Source: Candidatus Pelagibacter communis
Lineage (GTDB): Bacteria; Pseudomonadota; Alphaproteobacteria; Pelagibacterales; Pelagibacteraceae
Direction: 5' to 3'
DNA: 64,000 nucleotides
Assembly: GCF_012932795.1 (NCBI RefSeq)
Contig: NZ_LANA01000001.1
Coordinates: forward strand, 564,858 to 628,857
The translations under genes were made by a program, and so were the position numbers. Below are positions 1-8,322 of the stretch, one piece after another; position 1 is the first letter of the stretch; each line of letters begins with the position of its first letter. The notes beneath the pieces are model-generated. The model made no database searches and was not told the DNA's origin. It saw nothing but the letters and a program-made list of their open reading frames with translations.

Positions 1-1017
1 AAAAGATTACCGATTAAAAAAAAAGTAAGTTTTGTATTAAGAATAATTGAGTTTCAATATTATTTAAAAAAAAAATTTAGTTTTAAGCTTAATTTAAGTT
101 TTGAAAAATACATAAAAGCATTTTTTGATATTTTTGCTAATAAGATAACTGAATATAAGACATTAAAAGCTGATCAAAAAAAGAAAAAAAAATTAGAAGA
201 AATTGAAAAAAAAGAAAAAGAAAAAGTATTAATTTATAAAGCAAAAATAAAAGAAGCAGAATTTCAAACTAAACTTAAAGAAAAAAATTTAAAGGAAGAA
301 ATAAAGTTAGAAAAGGAAAGAACTAAAGATATAAAGTTATTTTTACGTAAAGAACAAGCATTAGTAAGAATTGAACAAGCAGAAAGACAAAAACAGTTTC
401 TTAAACAACTTCAATTAGAAAAGCAAATTGAAAAATTTAGAATAAGAGAAATTAAAGAACTAGAAAAAATCGAAAAATTATCCTTAAAAGAAAAAAGAGA
501 TGACTACGCAGGTCTTCAGGCAAGAATAGAAAAATTAAAAGACAAGTATAGAGTTATTAGAGATCAAAAAATTAGAGAAAGAGTTGAAGCTTTAGGAGTA
601 AAGATTACAGGTAGTGAAGATAGAAAAACATTATTACAAAAAGAGAAAAACTATAAAATAGCAAGACAAAAAATTGAACTCTCACTTGAAAGCTTTTATA
701 GAAGTGCAAGCAGTTTAGTGTTTCAGCTTAATAAGCGTCATATAACCAGACATATGTCAATTTTTAGGTGTATTGATCAAAGGTTTGAAACCGGTGAAAT
801 ATTTATTAAATGGGACGAAGCTCCAGACGAAGAGTGGTTATTGTTAATTTATATAAAAGATAACTCTCCAGAAAAGGGAATAATTATTGAGGATAAGTCG
901 AACCCTGAAAAAAATTTTTCATATGAATTTAAGACTAATGAAATATTTAAAGCTTCAGATTTGATGGTAGATTCACTAACTCATTTAATTTCAAGAAAAA
1001 GAGCTAAAAAAGATTGA
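1..1017 (+). CDS. Coiled-coil protein, 5' end cut by window
   Basis: The reading frame is open from base 1 to the TGA at 1015-1017, so the start lies outside the window and 338 residues are visible. Roughly residues 55-215 are an almost uninterrupted Lys/Glu/Gln-rich helix with coiled-coil character. The last ~100 residues look globular, with Trp and aromatic residues (around 273-285). I see no membrane segment or catalytic motif in the visible part. It converges on the TPR gene, with only one base between the stop codons. I do not recognise the family; a cytoskeletal or structural role would be a guess. Confidence 0.6.
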   Translation, partial: KRLPIKKKVSFVLRIIEFQYYLKKKFSFKLNLSFEKYIKAFFDIFANKITEYKTLKADQKKKKKLEEIEKKEKEKVLIYKAKIKEAEFQTKLKEKNLKEEIKLEKERTKDIKLFLRKEQALVRIEQAERQKQFLKQLQLEKQIEKFRIREIKELEKIEKLSLKEKRDDYAGLQARIEKLKDKYRVIRDQKIRERVEALGVKITGSEDRKTLLQKEKNYKIARQKIELSLESFYRSASSLVFQLNKRHITRHMSIFRCIDQRFETGEIFIKWDEAPDEEWLLLIYIKDNSPEKGIIIEDKSNPEKNFSYEFKTNEIFKASDLMVDSLTHLISRKRAKKD

Positions 1018-1018
1018 G

Positions 1019-1567
1019 TTAAACACTTTCTTCTTTAATTAATCTTTCAATCTCGGGTATTAGTTGTCGACTTTTAAATGATGGGTGAAACTCAAGTGCT
1101 CTTTCTATACTTTTAATAGCTTTTTCATATTTTTGTAGTTTTATATAAATTCTTGCTTGTCCTGATAAAGCACCAAAATGTCTAGGCTCCATACTTAAAA
1201 CTTTATCAATATCATTTAGAGAACTTTTAAACTTACTCATCAAAAAATAAAGAGTAGCTCTTTTATTCCAAGCTTCAGACCAATTAGGGTCATTTATTAT
1301 GACATTATTAAAAACTTTTAATGCATAATCATAATCTCCATACTGCATTAGTTCTATTCCAAATTCCAACTTTTCTGTTAGCGTGTTATTAGGATGCTTG
1401 CTCCAAACAGACCAAATTTTTTTTTCTATTTTTTCTACATCAGCTGAATCATCGGCTTTAATAAGTTGATTAAAAAGTTTATCTAGAATGATTTTTTGAG
1501 ATGCTTGTGCTGAAAGAAAAAAACTACTTATTAAAAAAAATAATATAAAAATTTTATAAACTCTCAT
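1019..1567 (-). CDS. Exported tetratricopeptide repeat protein
   Basis: The 182-residue protein starts with a basic then strongly hydrophobic stretch (about residues 1-22) ending in Ser-Ala-Gln-Ala-Ser, which looks like a signal peptide. From about residue 70 to 165 there are helical repeats with the TPR spacing of Ala, Gly, Tyr and Pro (for example the repeats around WNKRATLYF and ALSGQARIYI). TPR arrays bind protein partners, so this is probably a periplasmic scaffold; the partner is unknown. It lies tail to tail with the coiled-coil gene and 46 bases before the end of the DUF393 gene. Confidence 0.7.
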   Translation of the reverse strand: MRVYKIFILFFLISSFFLSAQASQKIILDKLFNQLIKADDSADVEKIEKKIWSVWSKHPNNTLTEKLEFGIELMQYGDYDYALKVFNNVIINDPNWSEAWNKRATLYFLMSKFKSSLNDIDKVLSMEPRHFGALSGQARIYIKLQKYEKAIKSIERALEFHPSFKSRQLIPEIERLIKEESV

Positions 1568-1613
1568 AGTAGAAACATAAATGAATTAGTAGCCACTCTC
1601 AATAAGTAAAAGT

Positions 1614-1961
1614 TTATTTAGAAAGCTGATTTTTATTTTTTAAATATAAAAAGAAAGCAATAATTTCATAAAAGAATGAAAATAAAGTAAAAATTATTGG
1701 TAATTTAAAAAAAGTATACAAAAATTTATATTTTGGTATTTTTTTCCAAACAAGCAAAAAAGCTTTTGCGCCCCCAAATACTTGCCCACCTTCTTCTACA
1801 TGCAGTCTTCTTAAAAGAGTTTTGTCATCTTTTGATGTGTCCTTTTCTGCAACTATATTATTAGTGATATCTATCCACTCAATTTCTTTTATATTTTGCT
1901 TTTTATAGAGATTTACCTCAGCTCTACAAATATTACAGGATTCGTTATAATAAACTTTCAT
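1614..1961 (-). CDS. DUF393 (DCC family) thiol-disulfide oxidoreductase-like protein
   Basis: This 115-residue protein begins with a beta strand followed by a CxxC motif (Cys9 and Cys12 in ESCNICRAEV), as in the DUF393/DCC family, where the consensus is roughly YDGxCxxC. The C-terminal third has a hydrophobic helix (about residues 80-107) followed by a Lys-rich tail, suggesting membrane association. A thiol-redox role is expected from the family, but substrates are unknown. It is divergent from tldD across about 95 bases, which must hold both promoters. Confidence 0.75.
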   Translation of the reverse strand: MKVYYNESCNICRAEVNLYKKQNIKEIEWIDITNNIVAEKDTSKDDKTLLRRLHVEEGGQVFGGAKAFLLVWKKIPKYKFLYTFFKLPIIFTLFSFFYEIIAFFLYLKNKNQLSK

Positions 1962-2056
1962 AAATTTTTTTCTGTAAAATTATTAGAAATCAATTAGTTT
2001 GTACATGTGCTAATTTCAACAATTGAAAAAAACTAAATAAATACTAGTTTATTAAT

Positions 2057-3469
2057 ATGAGTGATTTTTTTTCTAAGACAGATTTAAGTAGAAACGATGC
2101 AGAAGGTATTATTTCTGAAACTTTAAATAAATGTGATGATGGGGAGCTTTATTTAGAAAATTCAAAAAGTGAGTCAATTGTATTGGATGATGACAAAATT
2201 AAAAGCTCCACTTATAGCTCTGACCTAGGTTATGGTTTAAGAGCTGTAACAGGTGAGGTCGTTGCATACTCCCATTCAAATGAAATTTCTAAAAATTCGT
2301 TAAAACAATCAGCTGATAACTTAAGATCAACACTCAAGTCACAAAACGGAGTTTACAATCATGAAATTCCAAAAACCAATGAGAAGTTTTATAAAGGTGT
2401 CAATCCTATAGAGGAAAAATTGCTTCAATCTAAATTAGAACTTTTGAAGGAAGTTAATAATTATACTAGAGCAAAAGGAGGTATTGTTCAGCAGGTTACA
2501 GCTAGTTTTACCGGGGAGCACAAGTCTGTAGAAATTATTAGATCAGGTGGTGAAGTACTAACAGATGTTAGGCCTTTAATTCGTTTCAATGTTTCGGTGA
2601 TGCTTGAAAAAAACGGAAAAAAAGAAACAGGAGTTTATGGGATTGGTGGAAGACAATCGTATGATGAGTATCTGAAAAATGACAACTGGAAAACAGTTTG
2701 TGATGAAGCATTTAGAATTGCTTCGGTAAATTTAGAAAGTAAACCTGCACCGGCTGGAGAAATGAAAGTTGTGTTGGGACCAGGATGGCCAGCAATACTA
2801 ATTCATGAAGCTATAGGGCATGGCTTAGAAGGAGATTTTAATAGAAAAAAAACATCTGCTTTTCATAATCTCATGGGACAAAGAGTTGCAAGCGAGGGTG
2901 TTACTATTGTAGATGATGGAACTCTACATAATAAAAGAGGCAGTTTAACAATTGATGATGAAGGTACACCTACAGAAAAAACTGTTTTAATTGAAAATGG
3001 TATTTTAAAAAATTTTATGCAAGACCGCTTAAATGCAAGATTAATGAATACTAGATCTACTGGAAGTGGCAGAAGAGAAAGCTACAAACACGCTGTTCTT
3101 CCAAGAATGAGAAACACAATGATGTTAAATGGAAAATATTCTCAAGAAGAGATGATTAAATCAGTCGATAAAGGAATATTTGCAGTAAGTTTTGGGGGTG
3201 GTCAAGTTGATATTACTTCGGGAAAATTTGTATTTAATTGCACAGAAGCTTATGAAATTATTAATGGAAAGATAGGGTCACCTATCAAGGGAGCAACATT
3301 AATTGGTGATGGTCCTTCAATTTTAAAAGAAGTTTCATTAGTTGGAAACAATATGATGCTTGATCCAGGCATTGGAACCTGTGGAAAAGCCGGGCAAGGT
3401 GTTCCAGTTGGTGTGGCACAGCCATCAATCTTAATTGATAAAATGACTGTTGGTGGAACTCAATTATAA
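2057..3469 (+). CDS. tldD: Metalloprotease TldD
   Basis: The 470-residue protein has the length and domain plan of TldD. The HEAIGHGLEGD segment (His250-Glu251...His254) carries the HExxxH zinc motif of this protease family. Glycine-rich C-terminal segments (GGGQVD and GTCGKAGQGVPVG) are typical. TldD works with TldE/PmbA as a heterodimer that degrades unfolded or leader peptides, and in some bacteria matures microcins and supports CcdA turnover. pmbA follows after 5 bases, so the two subunits are co-expressed. Confidence 0.95.
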   Translation: MSDFFSKTDLSRNDAEGIISETLNKCDDGELYLENSKSESIVLDDDKIKSSTYSSDLGYGLRAVTGEVVAYSHSNEISKNSLKQSADNLRSTLKSQNGVYNHEIPKTNEKFYKGVNPIEEKLLQSKLELLKEVNNYTRAKGGIVQQVTASFTGEHKSVEIIRSGGEVLTDVRPLIRFNVSVMLEKNGKKETGVYGIGGRQSYDEYLKNDNWKTVCDEAFRIASVNLESKPAPAGEMKVVLGPGWPAILIHEAIGHGLEGDFNRKKTSAFHNLMGQRVASEGVTIVDDGTLHNKRGSLTIDDEGTPTEKTVLIENGILKNFMQDRLNARLMNTRSTGSGRRESYKHAVLPRMRNTMMLNGKYSQEEMIKSVDKGIFAVSFGGGQVDITSGKFVFNCTEAYEIINGKIGSPIKGATLIGDGPSILKEVSLVGNNMMLDPGIGTCGKAGQGVPVGVAQPSILIDKMTVGGTQL

Positions 3470-3474
3470 ATCAT

Positions 3475-4794
3475 ATGATTAAAGATCAAGATTATTTAAA
3501 AAAAACAGCATCTTATTGTATAAATTTAGCTAAAAAATTAGGTGCAACCGATGTGACAGCAGTAGTAGGACATTCAATTTCTGAAACAGTTAATTTTAGA
3601 AATAGAAAACTAGATGAATCTAACAGATCAGATGGTCTAGGGGTTGGTTTAGAAACTTATATTGGAAAAAAGAAATCTGGTATTACATCATCAAATCTTA
3701 ATGAAGATAATATTGAAACTTTAATAGAGAGATGTATTGAAACAACAAAAATTACACCAGAGGATGAATTTAATTCCTTACCAGATCAAGATTTGTTAGG
3801 AAATAAAATTAATGATTTAAATTTATATGATGATGACCACATAGAAAATGATAAAAAGATTGAATATTTAAAAGAAGCCGAGGAATCTGCACTTGAAAAA
3901 AAAGAAATTATTAATACAGAAACAGGTTTTACAGAGTCTAGATCTAACTTTATATTAGCAAGTAGTGATGGTTTTTTAAATGGATATAAATCTTCCTCTT
4001 TTTCTGCATCATGTGTTGCTATAGCAAAAGACGCTAATGATAATATGGAAAGAGATTATGAGTTTACAAACACCTGCCACTTACATGATATGCTTAAACC
4101 AAATCAAATTGGATTATTGGCAGCTAAAAAAACAATTCAAAAATTGAATCCTCAAAAAATTGAAAGTGAAAAAATAAGTATTATCTTCGATAGAAGAATT
4201 TCAAAAGGAATACTAAGTGCTTTTGCAAGTGCAATAACTGCATCATCTGTAGCAAGAGGTACTTCATTTTTAAAAAATAAAATAAATGAAGAAATATTTT
4301 CAACCTCAATAAATATCTATGACAAGCCTGATATAGTTAAAGGATTAGGTTCTAGATATTTTGATAGCGAGGGAGTTAAAACTAAGGAATTAAAATTAGT
4401 GGATAAGGGTGTTTTAAAGCACTATCTCGTTGATACTTATTATGGAAAAAAATTGAACTTAAAATCAAATGGCAGAAGTGGAGGAACAAGTAATTTATTT
4501 TTTGAAAAAGGGTCTATCTCATATGAAGATCTTTTGAAACTAAACTCAAGAGCTCTCTACATTACAGAAACAATTGGTCATGGAAGTAATCTAGTTACAG
4601 GAGATTATTCGGTTGGAGCCAATGGGTTTATGTTAGAAAATGGTGTATTTAAATACCCCGTTAGTGAAATTACTATAGCTGGAAATTTTAAGGATATATT
4701 TAAAAACATAACACTGGCAGATGATCTTGAGTTTAAATATTCAACAAATGCTCCAACAATGTTAATAGAAGGCATGGTTGTTGCAGGAAAATGA
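3475..4794 (+). CDS. pmbA: TldE/PmbA, partner subunit of TldD
   Basis: The 439-residue protein is homologous to TldD along its length but lacks an HExxxH motif, as expected of the non-catalytic TldE/PmbA subunit. The C-terminal half shows the family's GRSGGTSNLFFEKG and TGDYSVGANGFMLENG-type segments. It forms the mixed protease complex with TldD, the gene immediately upstream. Its last bases overlap the start of the next gene (ATGA, 4 bases), indicating translational coupling to the FAD oxidoreductase. Confidence 0.93.
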   Translation: MIKDQDYLKKTASYCINLAKKLGATDVTAVVGHSISETVNFRNRKLDESNRSDGLGVGLETYIGKKKSGITSSNLNEDNIETLIERCIETTKITPEDEFNSLPDQDLLGNKINDLNLYDDDHIENDKKIEYLKEAEESALEKKEIINTETGFTESRSNFILASSDGFLNGYKSSSFSASCVAIAKDANDNMERDYEFTNTCHLHDMLKPNQIGLLAAKKTIQKLNPQKIESEKISIIFDRRISKGILSAFASAITASSVARGTSFLKNKINEEIFSTSINIYDKPDIVKGLGSRYFDSEGVKTKELKLVDKGVLKHYLVDTYYGKKLNLKSNGRSGGTSNLFFEKGSISYEDLLKLNSRALYITETIGHGSNLVTGDYSVGANGFMLENGVFKYPVSEITIAGNFKDIFKNITLADDLEFKYSTNAPTMLIEGMVVAGK

Positions 4795-5762
4795 AGGACT
4801 TCTGTGTTATCGGCACTGGCATTTCTGGTGCTACAATTGCCAATATTATAAGTAAGAAATATTCATTAGATGTATATGACAAAGCAAGAGGTGTAGGAGG
4901 AAGATCATCTAATAAAAAATTTGATAAGAATGGAACTTTTGATCATGGAGTTCAATATATTTCCCCCAAAAGCCTTCCATTTAAAAGATTTGTAAACAAT
5001 CTAATTACAAAAAAAATACTCAAAAAATGGCAAGGTAAACATATATTTCTAAAAACAGATAAAAAAGAGAATAAAAAGCACATTAAAATAATTGGATATA
5101 AAGGAAACAATTCCATTAGCAAATATTTATTAGAAAATATTAATTGTACTTTTAACAGTGAGCTTATAAAAATTTCTAATAAAGATAAGGTTTGGGAGCT
5201 AGATTTTTCTGATGGTACTAAAAAGTTTTATAAATCTTTGATATTAACTTGTCCATTTCCTCAATTAAAAAATCTTACAAAAAAATATATTAATCACCAA
5301 TTCATTAAACAAAAAGTAAAGATGGATGCCAATATTACAGTTATGTTTGTTACAAAAAAAACAGGATCAAATATTAGTAGTTATTTTTTTTCTGATCCAA
5401 TTTTAGGTTGGGCAGCATATGAAAATAGTAAAAAAAGATTTAAAAGTAATTATGACTTATGGACATTACAAAGTACGTATAAGTGGGCTAATAAAGTAAT
5501 AGATAAAAACAAGATCAATAAGATAAATAATGCAAAAATTTTAGTCAAAAAATTTTTTGAACTAACAAACTTAAAAAAAAATAAAATTTTTCATATTCAA
5601 AATCATGGATGGAGATACTCATCTAATTCTAAACCACTTAATATTAAAAGCTACTGGAATAATAATCTAAGACTTGGGGTCTGTGCCGATTGGTTCGTAG
5701 GCTCTAGACTTGAGTCAGGTTGGCTGAGTGCAAAAGATTTATCTGTAAAAATTAATAAATAA
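4791..5762 (+). CDS. FAD-dependent amine oxidase/renalase-like oxidoreductase
   Basis: The 323-residue protein starts with a Rossmann dinucleotide-binding motif (GTGISGA, about residues 8-14), then an acidic strand end (VYDKARGVGGR) that matches the FAD-binding second motif of renalase-like and amine-oxidase-like flavoproteins. A short C-terminal FAD contact segment (LGVCADWFVGSRLESGWLSA) is also visible. The substrate is not evident. The start codon overlaps the pmbA stop, so it is probably the third gene of the tldD operon. It converges on the DUF6134-like gene, with 4 bases between stops. Confidence 0.75.
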   Translation: MKDFCVIGTGISGATIANIISKKYSLDVYDKARGVGGRSSNKKFDKNGTFDHGVQYISPKSLPFKRFVNNLITKKILKKWQGKHIFLKTDKKENKKHIKIIGYKGNNSISKYLLENINCTFNSELIKISNKDKVWELDFSDGTKKFYKSLILTCPFPQLKNLTKKYINHQFIKQKVKMDANITVMFVTKKTGSNISSYFFSDPILGWAAYENSKKRFKSNYDLWTLQSTYKWANKVIDKNKINKINNAKILVKKFFELTNLKKNKIFHIQNHGWRYSSNSKPLNIKSYWNNNLRLGVCADWFVGSRLESGWLSAKDLSVKINK

Positions 5763-5766
5763 AAAT

Positions 5767-6450
5767 TTACTCATAGTTTTTTAGCCTATATTCCCAATCA
5801 CCCATTTTTGAATAAGAAACCTTCACGATTAGAGCATTTTCACTATCGTACCAAATATCAAAATCTAGTTTTTTCTTTTTTTGATTTCTTTTTTCTTTTG
5901 ATGTTAATTTAAAATGTTCAACTTCAATTATTTTTCCATTAAGCTCAATTTTTTCTTTAGCTAAAAATGTTACAACCTGCTTCTTTATACTTCCAGATAT
6001 AGGACTAATTTGTGACTCTGCTTGTAATATTTGATGATTCCACCAATTACCTAGGATATTATTAGTTTCTGCAAAGCCGGTAAATGAAGATCCTTTTATA
6101 TTAAATTTATCATTTTCAGGTTCATAAATTAAATTTACAAATTTTTCTTTATCATTTTGTTTTGTTTTAGATTCGTATGATATGAGTTTATTATTTTTGT
6201 ATTTTTCTATACCATAACCTTTAAAATTAAATACATCGACACCGAAAAGATTTACTTTAAATTGAATTTGATTTCTGACTGTTAGAACATCATTCTTTTT
6301 ATTAAAAAAATATATGTTGTAACCAATAATTTTACCATTCTTTAAAATTTCCATTTCAATTTTTTTAAAGTTTTGATAATGGGATGTGTGAGCTGCTAAA
6401 CCTGAAATACTTAGTGTTAAAATTAATAAAACAAATAATATTTTTTTCAT
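5767..6450 (-). CDS. Exported DUF6134-like protein
   Basis: The 227-residue protein has a clear N-terminal signal peptide (KK then about 12 hydrophobic residues, cleavage probably near Ala-Ala-His). The rest alternates beta strands and ends with LDFDIWYDSENALIVKVSY and GDWEYRL, which resembles the C-terminal pattern of DUF6134 periplasmic proteins. The central GNWWNHQIL segment is also family-like. Function is unknown. The DUF assignment is from memory and could be wrong; export is better supported. Confidence 0.55.
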   Translation of the reverse strand: MKKILFVLLILTLSISGLAAHTSHYQNFKKIEMEILKNGKIIGYNIYFFNKKNDVLTVRNQIQFKVNLFGVDVFNFKGYGIEKYKNNKLISYESKTKQNDKEKFVNLIYEPENDKFNIKGSSFTGFAETNNILGNWWNHQILQAESQISPISGSIKKQVVTFLAKEKIELNGKIIEVEHFKLTSKEKRNQKKKKLDFDIWYDSENALIVKVSYSKMGDWEYRLKNYE

Positions 6451-6466
6451 TTATGATTTAATTAAG

Positions 6467-6598
6467 TTATCTTCCAAGAAGCAAATCTTTGAAATATACT
6501 AGAATAATTTTAATAATATCAAGGTTTCTCAACACGGCGTAACCGAAAATAAGAACCCCTATAACAAACAATATTTTTAATATTAAGAATAATTCCAT
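6467..6598 (-). CDS. Small single-span membrane protein (43 residues)
   Basis: A clean reading frame of 43 codons runs from ATG at 6598 to TAA at 6467-6469, just upstream of the DUF6134-like gene on the same strand. Residues 2-23 are continuously hydrophobic with two Gly (LILKILFVIGVLIFGYAV). The tail, residues 24-43, is amphipathic and basic. It fits an otherwise empty 250-base gap. There is no strong Shine-Dalgarno sequence. It may be a short membrane protein co-transcribed with its neighbour; no function can be assigned. Confidence 0.45.
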   Translation of the reverse strand: MELFLILKILFVIGVLIFGYAVLRNLDIIKIILVYFKDLLLGR

Positions 6599-6700
6599 AT
6601 CAACACTTTTAGATAATTAGATAAATTAAACAAGTCTTATGAGTTTACTAAGGTTTTGACTGTCGACACTTTATTGGTGATTTGTTAAGCTATTATATTA

Positions 6701-7318
6701 ATGGAAAATGATAATTTTAATAGAAACCCAAAAGGTAATAACCAATGGGTATTAAGATCTGATGATGTAATTCAAAAAATAATAGATAAATACCCCACTT
6801 GGACAAAAACAGATTTTATGGGCCGAGGCTATTTAAACCCAGATGAAAAAAATGCCTTACTCACAAGAACAGAAGTTGATAGGGAAAATTTAGTTTTTGG
6901 GCAAATGGGAAAAAGAAGAAGACCTTTAAAAGAAATTTATAAACTCTCGACTAAAGAAAATATATTAAGATTTAAAAATAAAGAAATTGATGAAGATACA
7001 TTTAGAAAAAATGCTTTGAGCAAAAGCTATAGAGATCAAATGAGTAAATCAGAAAAGAAAAAAAAGGACAAACTTAGATATCAAAATTTAACTAAAGAGC
7101 AGTTAGAAGAAAAAAGAGAGAGAAATAGAAATTATTTAGAAAATTTATCAGGTAAAAAATTAGAGAAATTAAAAATAAGTGAAACAAACAGACAAAAAAA
7201 AAGATGGGCCAACATGTCTGAAGCTCAAAAAGAAATTAAAAGAGAGGGAGATCGAATATATCAAAAAAGAAAAGCTGAAATGAAAAGAAAGGAAAGATTA
7301 AAAAATGCAAAAAATTAA
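6701..7318 (+). CDS. Lysine/arginine-rich protein of unknown function
   Basis: The 205-residue protein has an N-terminal ~85-residue part with aromatic residues and a basic patch (GKRRRPLKEIY). This is followed by ~120 residues built of imperfect basic helical repeats (segments such as LTKEQLEEKRERNRNYL and MSEAQKEIKREGDRIYQKRK), strongly reminiscent of nucleic-acid-binding basic helices. No membrane segment is present. It stops at TAA 7316-7318, and the same frame continues afterwards into a six-cysteine zinc-knuckle-like segment (separate entry). It is the first gene of the accessory-looking block and is probably transferred or fast evolving. Confidence 0.6.
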   Translation: MENDNFNRNPKGNNQWVLRSDDVIQKIIDKYPTWTKTDFMGRGYLNPDEKNALLTRTEVDRENLVFGQMGKRRRPLKEIYKLSTKENILRFKNKEIDEDTFRKNALSKSYRDQMSKSEKKKKDKLRYQNLTKEQLEEKRERNRNYLENLSGKKLEKLKISETNRQKKRWANMSEAQKEIKREGDRIYQKRKAEMKRKERLKNAKN

Positions 7319-7405
7319 AGAGATAATATTTTTGATTATGAGTGCAATAGTTGTGGATGGATTATCTGCTCAAGTTGTGGTGCTTGTAAAAAAGGTGGGT
7401 GTTAG
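7319..7405 (+). pseudogene. Orphan zinc-knuckle coding segment in frame after the TAA of the basic protein
   Basis: Directly after the TAA at 7316-7318, the same reading frame stays open for 28 codons to TAG at 7403-7405. It encodes a cysteine pattern C-X2-C-X4-C-X2-C-X2-C-X4-C (first Cys codon 7343, last 7400), typical of a small zinc-binding domain. There is no ATG within it before the cysteines. It is either the lost C-terminal domain of the 205-residue protein (nonsense mutation or sequence error), a product of stop-codon readthrough, or decayed coding DNA. The ordered cysteines make chance unlikely. Confidence 0.45.
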
Positions 7406-7409
7406 AAAA

Positions 7410-7988
7410 TCAATCTTCATGAAATACTAGTTCATCAGTAGTTTTAACAATTTTTTTAAGTTTTGCTTTTGACCATTTTAATTTAGCAAAAAAATAAATA
7501 TCTTCAGCATATAACATTTTGCTACTCTTTTTTATTTCATCATATAAAATTTTAAGAAGTTTATTATTTTCAGGTTCTTTATTTAACTCAAAATAATTAT
7601 AACTATTAACATCTCCATATGAGATGCCTTTCGTATAAATATCACTTTTAATTAAATAAATTTGAAAATCATTTTTTTTATTCAATGTACATTTTAATAA
7701 TCCAAAATCTAAAAAGTTAGAAGCAAATTCATTATCAGCAGCAAAGGCTATTAGGGGTGAGTATGTAAGTTGATTACTTATTTTTTTAAAAAAATTTACT
7801 AAGCCCATTTTATTGGTAAATTCATCATCAATAGATATATCAATTTTAGTAATTTCTTCTAAGGTAGAAAATATACTTGGGCTATCTTTAGAATCTAAAA
7901 TTTTGATGAATTGATTTATTTTAAATTTTTTTTTAATTTCTGTTAATTTTCTTTTATCCCCATAGTCATATTCAACTTTTTTCATCAA
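7410..7988 (-). CDS. Unknown cytosolic protein (192 residues)
   Basis: A soluble, Lys-rich 192-residue protein with no signal peptide, membrane span or recognisable catalytic motif. The middle contains a mixed alpha/beta pattern (SPLIAFAADNEFASNFLDFGLL) followed by strands and a helical C-terminus. It stands alone on the minus strand between the zinc-knuckle segment and a short repeat-bearing intergenic region. I do not recognise it. Its place beside nucleases makes it a candidate member of the same accessory block, but nothing in the sequence proves this. Confidence 0.55.
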   Translation of the reverse strand: MMKKVEYDYGDKRKLTEIKKKFKINQFIKILDSKDSPSIFSTLEEITKIDISIDDEFTNKMGLVNFFKKISNQLTYSPLIAFAADNEFASNFLDFGLLKCTLNKKNDFQIYLIKSDIYTKGISYGDVNSYNYFELNKEPENNKLLKILYDEIKKSSKMLYAEDIYFFAKLKWSKAKLKKIVKTTDELVFHED

Positions 7989-8012
7989 TTTACCCTAACA
8001 AATAATTTTTTA

Positions 8013-8100
8013 GGTGTACACTTGAGAAAATTGGCCTAGTAGCTCAGGAGTAGGCAGTTAAAACTTGGTATAGCAGTACACCGAAAAAATTGGCTTAGTA
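8013..8100. repeat. Imperfect direct repeat with flanking inverted 7-mers
   Basis: Two related ~25-base copies, 8016-8041 and 8076-8100, share GTACAC, then GA-rich bases, AAAATTGGC, C or T, and TAGTA. In addition GGTGTAC (8013-8019) is the exact reverse complement of GTACACC (8076-8082), so a ~70-base stem-bounded structure could also form. The 125-base intergenic region has no coding frame. The element could be a recombination or attachment remnant, a small structured RNA, or a protein-binding repeat. Confidence 0.5.
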
Positions 8101-8113
8101 AAATTTGAATAAG

Positions 8114-8314
8114 TTAAATATTAGCTTTCATTTTAACTATATTGTTGATTGATACTGTACTTTTAATAATTGGTTTCTGGTTTGTAGTAATAACTTTAAG
8201 TTTTTGTTGTAATTTTTCTTTAGTTCTTATTAAAATTAAATATTTACAGCCTGCATTTTTAATTTTTTGTTCTTGAATCTCGATTTCTAATTTTTCAGCT
8301 TTAATTATGCTCAT
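8114..8314 (-). CDS. Possible small protein downstream of exonuclease I
   Basis: A 66-codon frame begins 8 bases after the exonuclease I stop codon on the same strand. It has a plausible amphipathic N-terminal helix (EKLEIEIQEQKIKNA) and a basic, strand-forming C-terminus. Tight spacing suggests co-transcription with the exonuclease. No family is recognised, and in DNA this AT-rich a frame of this size could be chance. Confidence 0.35.
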   Translation of the reverse strand: MSIIKAEKLEIEIQEQKIKNAGCKYLILIRTKEKLQQKLKVITTNQKPIIKSTVSINNIVKMKANI

Positions 8315-8322
8315 TGTAATTT

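Noticed and set aside
6656..6700. TTGACT at 6656-6661 as a promoter -35 box of the lysine-rich protein gene
   Set aside because: The only good -10 candidate (TATTAT, 6691-6696) is 29 bases away, too far for a sigma70 promoter.
8031..8085. tRNA-like stretch (TAGTAGCTCAGGAGTAGG resembles a D-arm, with 7-base flanking stems)
   Set aside because: No pairing D-stem, no anticodon arm and no TTCGA T-loop can be drawn, so it is not a tRNA gene; it is kept only as a repeat element.
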